A stretch of DNA of 64,000 nt from Promethearchaeota archaeon (GTDB lineage Archaea > Asgardarchaeota > Lokiarchaeia > Sigyniarchaeales > SOKP01): contig JAHPZE010000014.1 in the NCBI GenBank assembly GCA_019058365.1, positions 46,040 through 110,039 on the forward strand. Reading direction: 5' to 3'. Shown one piece after another: positions 1-8,897 of this stretch. The position numbers and the translations under genes were made by a program. The notes below the pieces were generated by a model that was given only the letters and a program-made list of their open reading frames with translations, was not told where the DNA came from and searched no databases. The number at the start of each line of letters is the position of its first letter. Position 1 is the stretch's first letter.

Positions 1-562
1 TTTGGTCAACCTTGACATCTCTTCCAATATCACCTATTCTGCCTCCGCTTAAAATACTTATTTTAGGAGTGATATTAAGTTTATCTAATTCTTTTATAGC
101 GGTTTCCATAAAGATAATTTTTTTTTCTAAGTTATTACATTCATCAATACCGACTGGACCGTAAAAGAATTGATAGCCATTAAAAGTTTCCAGTAATGCT
201 AATCTATTAATCTCTTCGCGCTTTAAATAGATTTTGATATTTTTTATGAACTTGCTCGAACTTAGAGAACCTCTTATAATGGTTTGAAGAGACTTGTTTT
301 TTAAAAATTCAAAAATAGAATTTTCAGGATCCTGACTTTCAATAAATTTCACTCTTGAATTTTTAATTAAATCTGGAGTTTGTCCAAGAAGCTTATTTGA
401 ATTTTCTTTTGTACCAAAAAAAAAAACTTGTGAATTATACTCTTGTAAAAAATCTAAGCATACCTTTAAGATTTTTTGGTTATGATATTCAGAAACCCCT
501 AATCCTATGCCAATAATACTACTTTTTTTTTTTGCTTCTGCTTCAAATTTTTTTAATATCAT
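1..562 (-). CDS. mtxX: MtxX / methanogenesis marker protein 4 homologue (3' end cut by window)
   Basis: The reading frame starts at ATG 562 and stays open to base 1, giving 187 residues with no stop, so the C-terminus lies outside the window. The motifs fit the MtxX family (methanogenesis marker 4, distantly related to phosphate acyltransferases): RGSLSSSK at residues 97-104, a RLALLET strand near 120, FFYGPVGIDE at about 132-141, and LSGGRIGDIGRD at 171-182. MtxX is described as a putative methyltransferase-associated subunit, but its reaction is not settled. It lies 19 bases downstream of the CPBP protease gene on the same strand and may be co-transcribed. Family assignment is by remembered motifs; the function is not shown by sequence. 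Confidence 0.75.
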   Translation of the reverse strand, partial: MILKKFEAEAKKKSSIIGIGLGVSEYHNQKILKVCLDFLQEYNSQVFFFGTKENSNKLLGQTPDLIKNSRVKFIESQDPENSIFEFLKNKSLQTIIRGSLSSSKFIKNIKIYLKREEINRLALLETFNGYQFFYGPVGIDECNNLEKKIIFMETAIKELDKLNITPKISILSGGRIGDIGRDVKVDQ

Positions 563-581
563 ATTTAGGTAAGAATATCAT

Positions 582-1718
582 TTAAAATATATTATAAAAA
601 TTGAAAGCTAAAATTATAGTTAGTGCATCATATACACCATGAGTTATAACAACTGCTAATAAATTTTCATTTCTCCAATAATATATAGCACCTAATAAAA
701 GGGAGATAGCAAAATAAGGAATAAAAGATAACAGAAAGGAAATTAGTAGGACTAATGGAGCATTTAACACCATCAAAACTACGCCTGTTACATGAATCAT
801 AGCAAAAATAAATGCTGTAACTATAATCCCCCATTTATCACCTAGACTCCGCATTAACCCTTTTTGCATAAACCCTCTAAACAATATTTCCTCAGATGTT
901 CCAATTATTAAAATCATCACAATAGATAAGAGAATTAAACTAAGAACGTCAGCAGAAAGAATGATAGATTCAACATCACCAGTACCACTCCCAAGATCAC
1001 TTACTATTTCGATTCCAAAGATTGTTTCGAGAGCAATCTCGGTTAAAAAAGAAACTATTCCAACTAATAAAACCCCGATTATAGCAAATCCTAATCCTAT
1101 TAAGATCTCTTTTAATACTCCTTTTTTTTCAATTCCCCGTGTAGTAAATCCTAATAGTCCTAATCTATTTTTTAAACTGGGATTTTCAAGATATTTAGCA
1201 ACATATATGACCGGAACTAAAATAAATATTAATTCAAAGAAGGAACTAAATATTAAGAAGTATGGATTTAAGAGGATATCATATAATAATTCCAAATTAA
1301 AAGAAGCATAAATAATTAAAATAATTATTCCTGCTGTTAAGAAATTCATTAAAAGAAATGCACCTAATGGTACTCCAATAGAAGCTGCAGTTCCCCATAA
1401 TTCATGATTTTTCGTATCAATTATTTCATCATCCGGAATTTTCTTAGGTCCATAAATAATTGGAGGAGTGTAAAGTTGGGGATATTTTGATGGTATTATA
1501 TAAGGATTAATTACTTCTTCTTGTTGTAAAATTCTATGTTCCTTAAGGTACTCAAGATTAGTTCCACACCCCATACAGAATTTAAGTTTATTAATTTTTG
1601 GAATTTCTTTCCCACAAACGGGGCAAAATGACCAACTAGTATCATTTAATGCTGTTCCATCTTTAGATATCATTGTTTCTTGTTTATTATGAAGATCTTG
1701 AACTTCTTTCTCGTCCAT
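582..1718 (-). CDS. Zinc-ribbon CPBP-family intramembrane metalloprotease
   Basis: A 378-residue protein. The N-terminus is a cytosolic zinc ribbon with Cys pairs at 32/35 and 48/51, followed by about eight hydrophobic segments from residue 110 onward. The membrane part carries the CPBP (CAAX protease/bacteriocin-processing, Abi) signature: an EEILFRG motif near residue 275, FAMIH near 310 and HGVYDA at about 360, which supply the Glu and His residues of the catalytic site. Relatives cleave prenylated or other membrane proteins; the substrate here is unknown. The zinc-ribbon fusion is common in archaeal members. The gene sits just upstream of mtxX and downstream of another zinc-ribbon protein on the same strand. 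Confidence 0.85.
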   Translation of the reverse strand: MDEKEVQDLHNKQETMISKDGTALNDTSWSFCPVCGKEIPKINKLKFCMGCGTNLEYLKEHRILQQEEVINPYIIPSKYPQLYTPPIIYGPKKIPDDEIIDTKNHELWGTAASIGVPLGAFLLMNFLTAGIIILIIYASFNLELLYDILLNPYFLIFSSFFELIFILVPVIYVAKYLENPSLKNRLGLLGFTTRGIEKKGVLKEILIGLGFAIIGVLLVGIVSFLTEIALETIFGIEIVSDLGSGTGDVESIILSADVLSLILLSIVMILIIGTSEEILFRGFMQKGLMRSLGDKWGIIVTAFIFAMIHVTGVVLMVLNAPLVLLISFLLSFIPYFAISLLLGAIYYWRNENLLAVVITHGVYDALTIILAFNFYNIF

Positions 1719-1803
1719 GATTAAACTACAAAAAGAATTTAAATTACTAAAAGCTTTACATTTCTTATTAGAATTTTGTGAAAAAAATTTATGGATTAAG
1801 TTT

Positions 1804-3720
1804 TTAAATTTGACTTCTTATATGCTTAAAAATCATGTTAATTTCAATATCATTGTGGTACATATCAGGATTTATCAATTGATAGTAATTGTATTTAACA
1901 GGTTCTTCACCTTTCTCAACTAATAATTCTAGCTTTAGTGAGGGCATCCAAAATGTTTTATTGATATGCTGGTATTCAGCCATAACCATATAAAGAAAGT
2001 TCCCTACTTTTTTCGGGATAATTTTAGTTTTGATTTTTGTCATTTCATTAGCTTTTAACCTTTTAATGCTAGTAAATTCTAATTTGGATTCAAACGAATC
2101 AGACATAAAAAAATAGATCTTTATATCCTTGATTTCAGTCAAGTTAGGATTCTCGACCATAATCGTGATAATTTCTGGATGATTTAGCTTTAGTTTTTTA
2201 TTGTGTATTTTGATATCTATGAAAATAGGGTATGGTAAGATTTTTTCATTTAAATCAAAACTTAAATTAATGAGTTTTTGAAGATTGGGTTTTAAATTTA
2301 ATATAAATTGATTTTTTTGTTCTTCTAAAGAAAGAACTTGTTTACTCCTCGATTCTTCAAAACCTTGAAGCACACGATTAATATACTTTAAGATGTATTT
2401 ATCAAATTCTGAATGTTTAACAGATATAAAAGAAATTAATTTCTTGTAATATTCTGATTCAAGATTTTGAGGTAAAGGTTTCTCGAAAATATCCTTGATA
2501 AAATTTTTTAAAAGCTCATCTAAATGGATTAAGTCTTTATGTTCAATTTCAAATTTCTCCAAAATTTTCCCATTAAATTTGTCATCTTGTAAAAATTCAC
2601 TTAATAAATTTAGCACTTCAATAGCTTCAGAGTTATAGGCGTTAAAAGCCTTTGTTATCATAGCTTCTAATAAGTTATTTAATTTTGTAATATTTTTGTT
2701 CTTATAATTAATGAATTCTGCTCGGTAAGATTCTAAATATTTAATTAATTTACCAGAATGTAATTTTAATAGGCTTCTCTGATATTTTTGATATCTTTCC
2801 GATACATTTTTTATCCAATTACCAACACTATTTATTTTCTCAAGATTTTCTTCATTGTTGAATATTATATTTTCTTCTAAAGTATCTGTAGATAACAGTG
2901 GACAATCAATTTTTACTTTTTCCAATACTACACTTGTATTACGCTCCAATTGATATATTTTTTCTATTTGTGTGTACAAATTGAATTTCTGAAAATCATC
3001 TGCTTTGATTTTAATTAATTTCTCAAGTAAATCTTCTAACTTATCAGAATAATATTTAGGATTTCTATTTAGAATCCCTCTTAATATTGCAGCAAATTCA
3101 GAAAGAATTATGTAGATATCTTTTTTAACATAGATTTTAGTTCTGTTATTTTCTAGGTTTATGATATTACAAAAATTTACTACATTCTGATAATTTTTCT
3201 CAGCAAATTGATAGTAATTGGCACATTTTTCAAAATATAATGAATTTTTTGCCAAATAACTATAATATAATCCTAATAATGATTTATTAATAATATATGA
3301 AAGTTCTCTGAGTTCTTCATACTTTCTTTTGGTTTTATTATCTTTTATATAGGCTATTAAAAATTCCTCAACAATTATCTCAAAATTGCCTGCAGAACGA
3401 ATTGAATTGATTAATTTTAAAGGATTAATTTCTATATCATCTAGTTTAGTAATAATGAAATGCCTATATTCATTAAAATCAGAATTAAGACTATAAAAAT
3501 AAGAATCAATTAAAGATTTTCTTCTCTCAAGTTCCGAATTTTTGACTTTTTTTTCAGTTTTAAATGATGTAAGGTTTAGAATTTCAGTTAAATAATATTT
3601 GAGAGAATATAATGACTCCATATATAATGTTCTTGCCCCACAATAAGGACACTGAGCTGCAGATCCCTTTATAATGGGTAAACCACACCCACATTTCTTG
3701 CAAGGCATAAAGGATATCAT
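1804..3720 (-). CDS. Large helical protein with N-terminal zinc ribbon and C-terminal Ig-like domain
   Basis: A 638-residue protein I do not recognise as a named family. Residues 7-31 form a zinc ribbon (CKKCG ... CPYCG). The middle (about 40-510) is charged and almost wholly helical, with coiled-coil character. The last 120 residues look like a beta-sandwich of the CARDB/adaptin-ear sort, with the pattern hydrophobic-strand, PNLTEIKD, then KKVGNFLYMVMAEY. There is no signal peptide or membrane span, so it is probably cytosolic. The second Met (residue 5) is an equally good start. It is followed 85 bases downstream by the CPBP protease gene. A scaffold or adaptor role is only a guess. Confidence 0.75.
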   Translation of the reverse strand: MISFMPCKKCGCGLPIIKGSAAQCPYCGARTLYMESLYSLKYYLTEILNLTSFKTEKKVKNSELERRKSLIDSYFYSLNSDFNEYRHFIITKLDDIEINPLKLINSIRSAGNFEIIVEEFLIAYIKDNKTKRKYEELRELSYIINKSLLGLYYSYLAKNSLYFEKCANYYQFAEKNYQNVVNFCNIINLENNRTKIYVKKDIYIILSEFAAILRGILNRNPKYYSDKLEDLLEKLIKIKADDFQKFNLYTQIEKIYQLERNTSVVLEKVKIDCPLLSTDTLEENIIFNNEENLEKINSVGNWIKNVSERYQKYQRSLLKLHSGKLIKYLESYRAEFINYKNKNITKLNNLLEAMITKAFNAYNSEAIEVLNLLSEFLQDDKFNGKILEKFEIEHKDLIHLDELLKNFIKDIFEKPLPQNLESEYYKKLISFISVKHSEFDKYILKYINRVLQGFEESRSKQVLSLEEQKNQFILNLKPNLQKLINLSFDLNEKILPYPIFIDIKIHNKKLKLNHPEIITIMVENPNLTEIKDIKIYFFMSDSFESKLEFTSIKRLKANEMTKIKTKIIPKKVGNFLYMVMAEYQHINKTFWMPSLKLELLVEKGEEPVKYNYYQLINPDMYHNDIEINMIFKHIRSQI

Positions 3721-3914
3721 AGAAATAAGTGTTCTCTCAAATTTTATATTTTAAATATTCTTTCATATTACAAATTACTACTCGATTATTAAAATTTTAT
3801 CCTTTAAGTCTATTAAATCATAATATTTTGATGTGTTTTATGACGTGTAATATTTAATCATATTACTTAATAATTGAATAAATTCTTCTTTAATATTCTT
3901 TAAAAAATATATAT

Positions 3915-5687
3915 TTAATGAGTAAAATAACAGAAAAGATGGTTGTTTTCAAGATTTATGGGATTGACGAATCCATAACGTTCGAATTGAATCGTTTTAT
4001 TCATCGGTATTTTTAAAAGATTTATTTCTCCATTCCCTTTTGATAGTGTTCCATCTGGTTTTAAGATTGAGACCCTTACATTTTCATCTTTAGGTACCCA
4101 TTGAATAATTGGAAAATCTCGATCCAACTCCTTACTATAATAGGAAGCACCTATTTTTTTATTATTCAAATCAATAGACTCAATCTTGATATTCATTAAA
4201 TCTTTTAACCGAATCATTTGATCCTTTTGTAGGTTTTTTCCATCCATAAAAGCAATTAAAAGGTTCAGTTGATTGTTTATTGATATGCATTTTATTTTCC
4301 TTTTTCCTTTTTTAGGCGTTGTTGGATGTACGAGAGGTTCAGCAATGTATAACTTGTCAGGAATATTATCAATTGTAATTGAAAAGGGATTTTCAACATA
4401 AAAAAAACGGTCAGAGATTGCGTCTATTATATCTTGATTTTTTGAATATAACCAATTTACAGAAAATGTTATTCCTGATTGAGACATACCAAGTTCTAGT
4501 AATGTTTCTCTTAACGCTTCCGGTCTTATTCCACGCTTTTTGAGAGATTGTAAACTCCATGTCCTTGGATCTTCCCATCCTTCATAAATTCCATTTTGAA
4601 TATTATTTCTTGATTCGGTTTTGCTTAATTTCATATCAGCGAAATTGAGTCTTCCATAATATAATAACTCCGCTTTTTTCCAACCAAAATGGTCCCAAAT
4701 AAATTCTTCAATAATACCTTCTTTAACTAAATCTATACCTCTTAATATATGAGACGCACTTATTAAATAATCATCAATTGCCCAAGAATACTCTAGCATT
4801 GGCCATACTATATATTTATTACCCACTCTTGGATGTTCTGCCTCTGAAATTCTCATAATAATTTGGTCTCTTAAAGCTGGATCTTTTTGATCCATTCCTG
4901 TTTTTAGTCTTACTACAGCTTGACCTTCATGATATTCCTTGTTAAGCATAGCGTTCCATAGCTCTAAATTCTTTTCTTTTGATTGATTCCTATGTGGACA
5001 ATCATTTTTGTTTTTCTTATAATTTTCCCTAAATTCATCAGCGGAGCAAAAACAAACATAAGCCATATTATCTTTAATGAGTTTTTCACAGTATTCATAA
5101 AAAATTTCTAATCGATCGCTTTTATAATAAATATTGCTATAATTTACTCCTAACCAATCCAATCCTTCCTTAATTAAATTATAGGCTTCTGGTAATACGT
5201 ATTTAGCCTTAGGGCTTTCCCGTAAAGATTTTGGACTTCCGATGGTATCATCATAAAATAAAATAAGTTCACCATTATATCTTTTAACGTATTCATCATT
5301 TAGTACAATCATTCTTGCGTTCCCAACATGTAGCGCCCCACTTGGATAAGGAGCTAAACGCATTATTACTTTTTTAAACTTCGAGATGTTTGGTAGTTCT
5401 GGTAATTCCTTATCTTCCTCTATTTTTTCTTTTTTATCCAACGCGTGAGGATCTAACTGAAATAATTTTTCTTTCTGTTCCTTTATATTTAGATTTGAGA
5501 TTTCAGAAATGATACTATCCAATATAGGAATAATTGATTTCGCTTGAGAGCGCATATCGGGTCTTGTGGCCATAAGTTTTCCCATTATAGCTTTTTTATC
5601 TGGCTTACCATTAAATTTAACTGCGTTCTTCAAACCACTTAACCATAGAATCTTTCTTATTTCTTCATCTTTCATTAGTATCTTCAT
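3915..5687 (-). CDS. gltX: Glutamyl-tRNA synthetase, archaeal type
   Basis: A 590-residue class I aminoacyl-tRNA synthetase that charges tRNA-Glu (possibly also tRNA-Gln in the non-discriminating archaeal manner). The HIGH-type motif is PYPSGALHVGNA around residues 113-124, and the KMSKS-type loop appears as MKLSKT in the middle of the protein. The roughly 100-residue helical extension before the Rossmann fold and the beta-barrel anticodon domain at the C-terminus are typical of archaeal/eukaryotic GluRS. It is the last gene of a tight three-gene run (13-base gap to the upstream MBL gene). Confidence 0.95.
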   Translation of the reverse strand: MKILMKDEEIRKILWLSGLKNAVKFNGKPDKKAIMGKLMATRPDMRSQAKSIIPILDSIISEISNLNIKEQKEKLFQLDPHALDKKEKIEEDKELPELPNISKFKKVIMRLAPYPSGALHVGNARMIVLNDEYVKRYNGELILFYDDTIGSPKSLRESPKAKYVLPEAYNLIKEGLDWLGVNYSNIYYKSDRLEIFYEYCEKLIKDNMAYVCFCSADEFRENYKKNKNDCPHRNQSKEKNLELWNAMLNKEYHEGQAVVRLKTGMDQKDPALRDQIIMRISEAEHPRVGNKYIVWPMLEYSWAIDDYLISASHILRGIDLVKEGIIEEFIWDHFGWKKAELLYYGRLNFADMKLSKTESRNNIQNGIYEGWEDPRTWSLQSLKKRGIRPEALRETLLELGMSQSGITFSVNWLYSKNQDIIDAISDRFFYVENPFSITIDNIPDKLYIAEPLVHPTTPKKGKRKIKCISINNQLNLLIAFMDGKNLQKDQMIRLKDLMNIKIESIDLNNKKIGASYYSKELDRDFPIIQWVPKDENVRVSILKPDGTLSKGNGEINLLKIPMNKTIQFERYGFVNPINLENNHLFCYFTH

Positions 5688-5700
5688 CTTATCAATTTTT

Positions 5701-6978
5701 TTAATTTTTCAATTCATCTATTTTGGCTTGCAATTCATGAATACCATTTCTTATTATGTTTTTTGCTATGAATGAAGATTCCTCTGCTTCTTTTTGCATT
5801 AATATCCTTGATTTTAAAGAGCATGCTTCTAAAAATGTGCTTTTGTTCTTTATACTTGAACCGATAATTATAACATCCAGAATATGTAAAGCTAATTGGA
5901 GTTTTCCTTGTTTATATAGCTTTTCCGCGTGAAAAAGATATTTTTTTTCATCATTTATTGCTAAAAACTCCTCTGCGATCTCATTAGATTTAGCGGGAAA
6001 GAGATCAGTTGGATTTCCCGTTGTATACCATCCATGAAAAAGCCTATAAACAGCATGTATAGCAAATCGATAACAACCATATGCCGGATTCAAATATTTG
6101 TGTTTTTTAAACTTTTCAGGATAAATTTCAAGCATCTCATGATAAATTTGTTCGAACCATTTTCCTTCATTTAATCTTTTTACAACTTCATCATAAACAA
6201 AATGCATTACTTCTGCTCTAATTGATAAAGCTTCTTGAACATTTTTTTTGCCTTCTATAAGTGGTCCATGACCAGGTGCTAAGAACTTTGCGTCTTTTTC
6301 TAACATTTTTTCCATAGCTATAGCCCATTGTTTAGGGTAGCGTTGTACTTTAAATGGGTTCCCTACATTAGGGAATGTGGGATTCGATACTAATTCCCCA
6401 GGAAATAAAACTTCTTTTTCAGGTAAAAACATCCATAAGCTATCATCTGTTTCTCCTTTATCGTGATAAAGCTCAAAAGAATAATTTCCTAATTTAAACT
6501 CATAATTGTTATTTCCATGAATTATTATTGTTGGGTTGAGTGTATCATGAGCAGAAACCCCCTCTTTTGGTATATTCCCTATTGAAGAAAATTGCTGATT
6601 ATTAATCCAATTATGATATTTGTCTAATTCTCTATACTTCTCAAATCTATTTAAAATGTTTTCATGTGCAATGATTTGAGGCATCTCCCATCCTTTATCG
6701 TTTACTTCTTTAATGATCGACGCATATCCAAAAGAATGATCAAAATGCCCATGAGAATAGATGATAAATCTTATTTGCTTATCTGAAAACTTTCGGATTT
6801 TATTGAATATACGACGATGAAATAATCTATTGGATAGATCAAAAACAACTAATCCTTCTTCAGTTTTTATCACACTAACATTGGCCCAAGCTCCAATAAG
6901 AAAACATGTATCATCTGCAAATGTCTTAGATGGAAAATTGCCGAACCATTGGTTCATAGCCTCTTCAGTTGAGCTCAT
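5701..6978 (-). CDS. Metallo-beta-lactamase-fold hydrolase, alkylsulfatase-like
   Basis: A 425-residue cytosolic protein. The zinc-binding HxHxDH motif is H76-G-H78-F-D80-H81, and a further conserved His lies in an APGHGP segment near residue 240. After the MBL domain comes a helical part with a GWYTTGNP segment resembling the dimerisation domain of SdsA1/BDS1-type alkylsulfatases. Those enzymes hydrolyse alkyl sulfate esters; whether this one does is inference from fold and C-terminal domain. It lies between an FMN oxidoreductase gene (23-base gap) and gltX (13-base gap), a likely operon with no obvious shared pathway. Confidence 0.8.
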   Translation of the reverse strand: MSSTEEAMNQWFGNFPSKTFADDTCFLIGAWANVSVIKTEEGLVVFDLSNRLFHRRIFNKIRKFSDKQIRFIIYSHGHFDHSFGYASIIKEVNDKGWEMPQIIAHENILNRFEKYRELDKYHNWINNQQFSSIGNIPKEGVSAHDTLNPTIIIHGNNNYEFKLGNYSFELYHDKGETDDSLWMFLPEKEVLFPGELVSNPTFPNVGNPFKVQRYPKQWAIAMEKMLEKDAKFLAPGHGPLIEGKKNVQEALSIRAEVMHFVYDEVVKRLNEGKWFEQIYHEMLEIYPEKFKKHKYLNPAYGCYRFAIHAVYRLFHGWYTTGNPTDLFPAKSNEIAEEFLAINDEKKYLFHAEKLYKQGKLQLALHILDVIIIGSSIKNKSTFLEACSLKSRILMQKEAEESSFIAKNIIRNGIHELQAKIDELKN

Positions 6979-7001
6979 TATTTTTCTTGTAAATTTAACT
7001 T

Positions 7002-7967
7002 TTATGAATTGTAAAGATTTTGAATTATATCATTTGCTTCTTTCATTATTCGTTCAATTAATTCTTTCACTGAGGGTATATCGTGGATTAATCCTATCCC
7101 TTGACCAACAGATATGATACCCGCAGATAAATCACCTTGTTCATACATAAGCTTCGATTTTGCACCAGCAGCAGCATTAAATATCTCCATTTGGTCACTT
7201 TTTGAGTTTTCTAACTCAAGAACTAGTTTAGCGGCATCATTGTCCCAAACTCGATGAGTAGCATTAAGAGATCGCATAATAATGGTTGTATCATAGATAC
7301 TAGTATTTATTAAGGCTTTCTTTAAATTATCATGAATTGGACATTCTTGGGTGGTTAAAAGACGAGTACCTATTAATGCTGCCTGAGCTCCTAATGCTAA
7401 AACAGCAGCTACACCTCTTCCATCTGATATCCCCCCTCCGGCAACAACAGGTACCTCTAAAGCGTCAATAGTAGCAGGTGTTAATACTATAGTACCAATA
7501 TCATATCGCCCGGTAGCACCACCATTTTCCCAACCGACAACTTCTACAATATCAGCTCCTAATGAAGCCGCTTTTTTCGCATATCTTACACCTGCACATT
7601 TATGAATCCAAATTATATCATTCTTTTTGAATAAAGGAATGTATTTATCTGGAGCTTCATGTCCCGATGTTTCAATAATTTTAACCCCTTCTTCGATCAT
7701 AGCTTTAACTAGATCAATTTGTCTTATGGGTCTTAGCATAGGAAATAAATTTACATTTACAGCATAGGCTTTATCAGTTAGAGCTTGTAATTCATGGAGA
7801 GCTTCACGTAATGGTTCAGGTTTTCGATACATTACTGAGGCAAGAATTCCGAGTGCACCTGCATTTGAACATGCAGCAGCGAAAGAGGGATAACTTATAT
7901 TCATCATATTTCCACAAAAAATTGGATATTTTATACCCAACATTTCTGTCACTTTTGTTTTCAACAT
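7002..7967 (-). CDS. Nitronate monooxygenase-like FMN oxidoreductase
   Basis: A 321-residue TIM-barrel protein of the nitronate monooxygenase/2-nitropropane dioxygenase (IMPDH/FMN) superfamily. Visible landmarks are an N-terminal KYPIFCGNM strand, a glycine-rich flavin loop (WENGGATGRY) near residue 150, and the phosphate-binding VVAGGGISDGRG and GAQAALIGTRLL segments near residues 175-205. Members oxidise nitronates or act on other enolisable substrates. The usual catalytic His in the HG..GGH motif is not evident (NGGAT instead), so the substrate is uncertain. It is the first gene of the run leading to the MBL hydrolase and gltX. Confidence 0.85.
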   Translation of the reverse strand: MLKTKVTEMLGIKYPIFCGNMMNISYPSFAAACSNAGALGILASVMYRKPEPLREALHELQALTDKAYAVNVNLFPMLRPIRQIDLVKAMIEEGVKIIETSGHEAPDKYIPLFKKNDIIWIHKCAGVRYAKKAASLGADIVEVVGWENGGATGRYDIGTIVLTPATIDALEVPVVAGGGISDGRGVAAVLALGAQAALIGTRLLTTQECPIHDNLKKALINTSIYDTTIIMRSLNATHRVWDNDAAKLVLELENSKSDQMEIFNAAAGAKSKLMYEQGDLSAGIISVGQGIGLIHDIPSVKELIERIMKEANDIIQNLYNS

Positions 7968-8069
7968 GGGTTTATTACTTCTTTTTTATTATATTATAAG
8001 TATTTAATTTAATATGATTAATAGAATCTCTTACTGTAAAAATTAAAAACTTCATTTTCTAGGGTGTCT

Positions 8070-8747
8070 CTAATTTAACTTAAACATTCTTAAAATATCT
8101 TCAATACTAATCTCTGTTAAATCCTTTATAATTAAATGAGCATTAAGAAGTTCTTCCTTATTGTGTGTTGTTGTAAGGGCAATTGGTATCATTTCTGCTC
8201 TCATAGCTGCTTCTATACCAACTGGCGCATCCTCAATAACTATACAATTTTTTGGGTTGATATTTAAAGTCTTAGCAACAATTAGGAAAACGTCTGGTTC
8301 TGGTTTTCCTTTCTTAACTTCTGCCGCGGTAATAATAACATCAAAATAATGTTTTATTTTTAAACTTGTCAATACCAAATCTACATTTTCAGAAGGACCA
8401 CTCGAACCTACAGCTAATTTAAACCCTTTAGATTTTAGATCAGCTAGAATTTTCATAACTCCGGGTAAAGGTGCTAATTTATCCTTTACAATTTCTCGAT
8501 AATTTTTCTCTTTAATATTAGCCCATTTTTCTATAAGAACTTCATCTGGATCTGGACCTACTAATTTTCGAGTAATTGTGGGAGATTGTTGACCAAAGGT
8601 CTCTTCAAAAAGCTCTCTTGTAAACTCTACTCCTATAAATCTTCCTAAATTTACCCAACTCTCAAAATGAATAGGACCTGTGTCAGCAAGAACACCATCC
8701 ATATCAAAGATAACGCAATAATGTGAATAAATTGCATTATATTTCAT
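8070..8747 (-). CDS. HAD-superfamily phosphatase, beta-phosphoglucomutase-like
   Basis: A 225-residue HAD hydrolase, subfamily IA. Motif I is FDMDGVLADT with nucleophile D15 and acid/base D17. A helical cap follows. Motif II Ser lies in VGSSGPSE, the catalytic Lys in KKGKPEPDVF, and the acidic motif III in IVIEDAPVGIEAA. Relatives are small-molecule phosphatases or beta-phosphoglucomutases. The ExxP cap signature and DMDG start favour the PGMB-like group, but the substrate cannot be read from sequence. It is transcribed alone, 100 bases from the preceding gene. Confidence 0.88.
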   Translation of the reverse strand: MKYNAIYSHYCVIFDMDGVLADTGPIHFESWVNLGRFIGVEFTRELFEETFGQQSPTITRKLVGPDPDEVLIEKWANIKEKNYREIVKDKLAPLPGVMKILADLKSKGFKLAVGSSGPSENVDLVLTSLKIKHYFDVIITAAEVKKGKPEPDVFLIVAKTLNINPKNCIVIEDAPVGIEAAMRAEMIPIALTTTHNKEELLNAHLIIKDLTEISIEDILRMFKLN

Positions 8748-8828
8748 CTCAAATCAATCTTATCCATAAAAGCTTAAAATCTAATCTTTTGCAGTATTTA
8801 AAATTTTAAAATTTCAATTAGAAATTAG

Positions 8829-8838
8829 TTTATATATT
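8829..8838 (+). promoter_or_regulatory. Putative archaeal TATA box for the beta-helix/TIR gene
   Basis: The sequence TTTATATATT lies about 60 bases before the ATG at 8898 in the divergent gap with the HAD gene. An archaeal TATA box places transcription start about 25 bases downstream (near 8860), leaving a short leader. The gap is AT-rich, so other candidates exist. Confidence 0.35.
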
Positions 8839-8897
8839 AAGAAGACATAATTAAGAATTAAAAAAGTGGGTATTAAACTTTTAAAAGTTGGACAATT

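Noticed and set aside
961..1311. Plus-strand 116-codon ORF
   Set aside because: It lies opposite the CPBP protease gene and its sequence has the Ser/Pro/Ile bias of a shadow frame.
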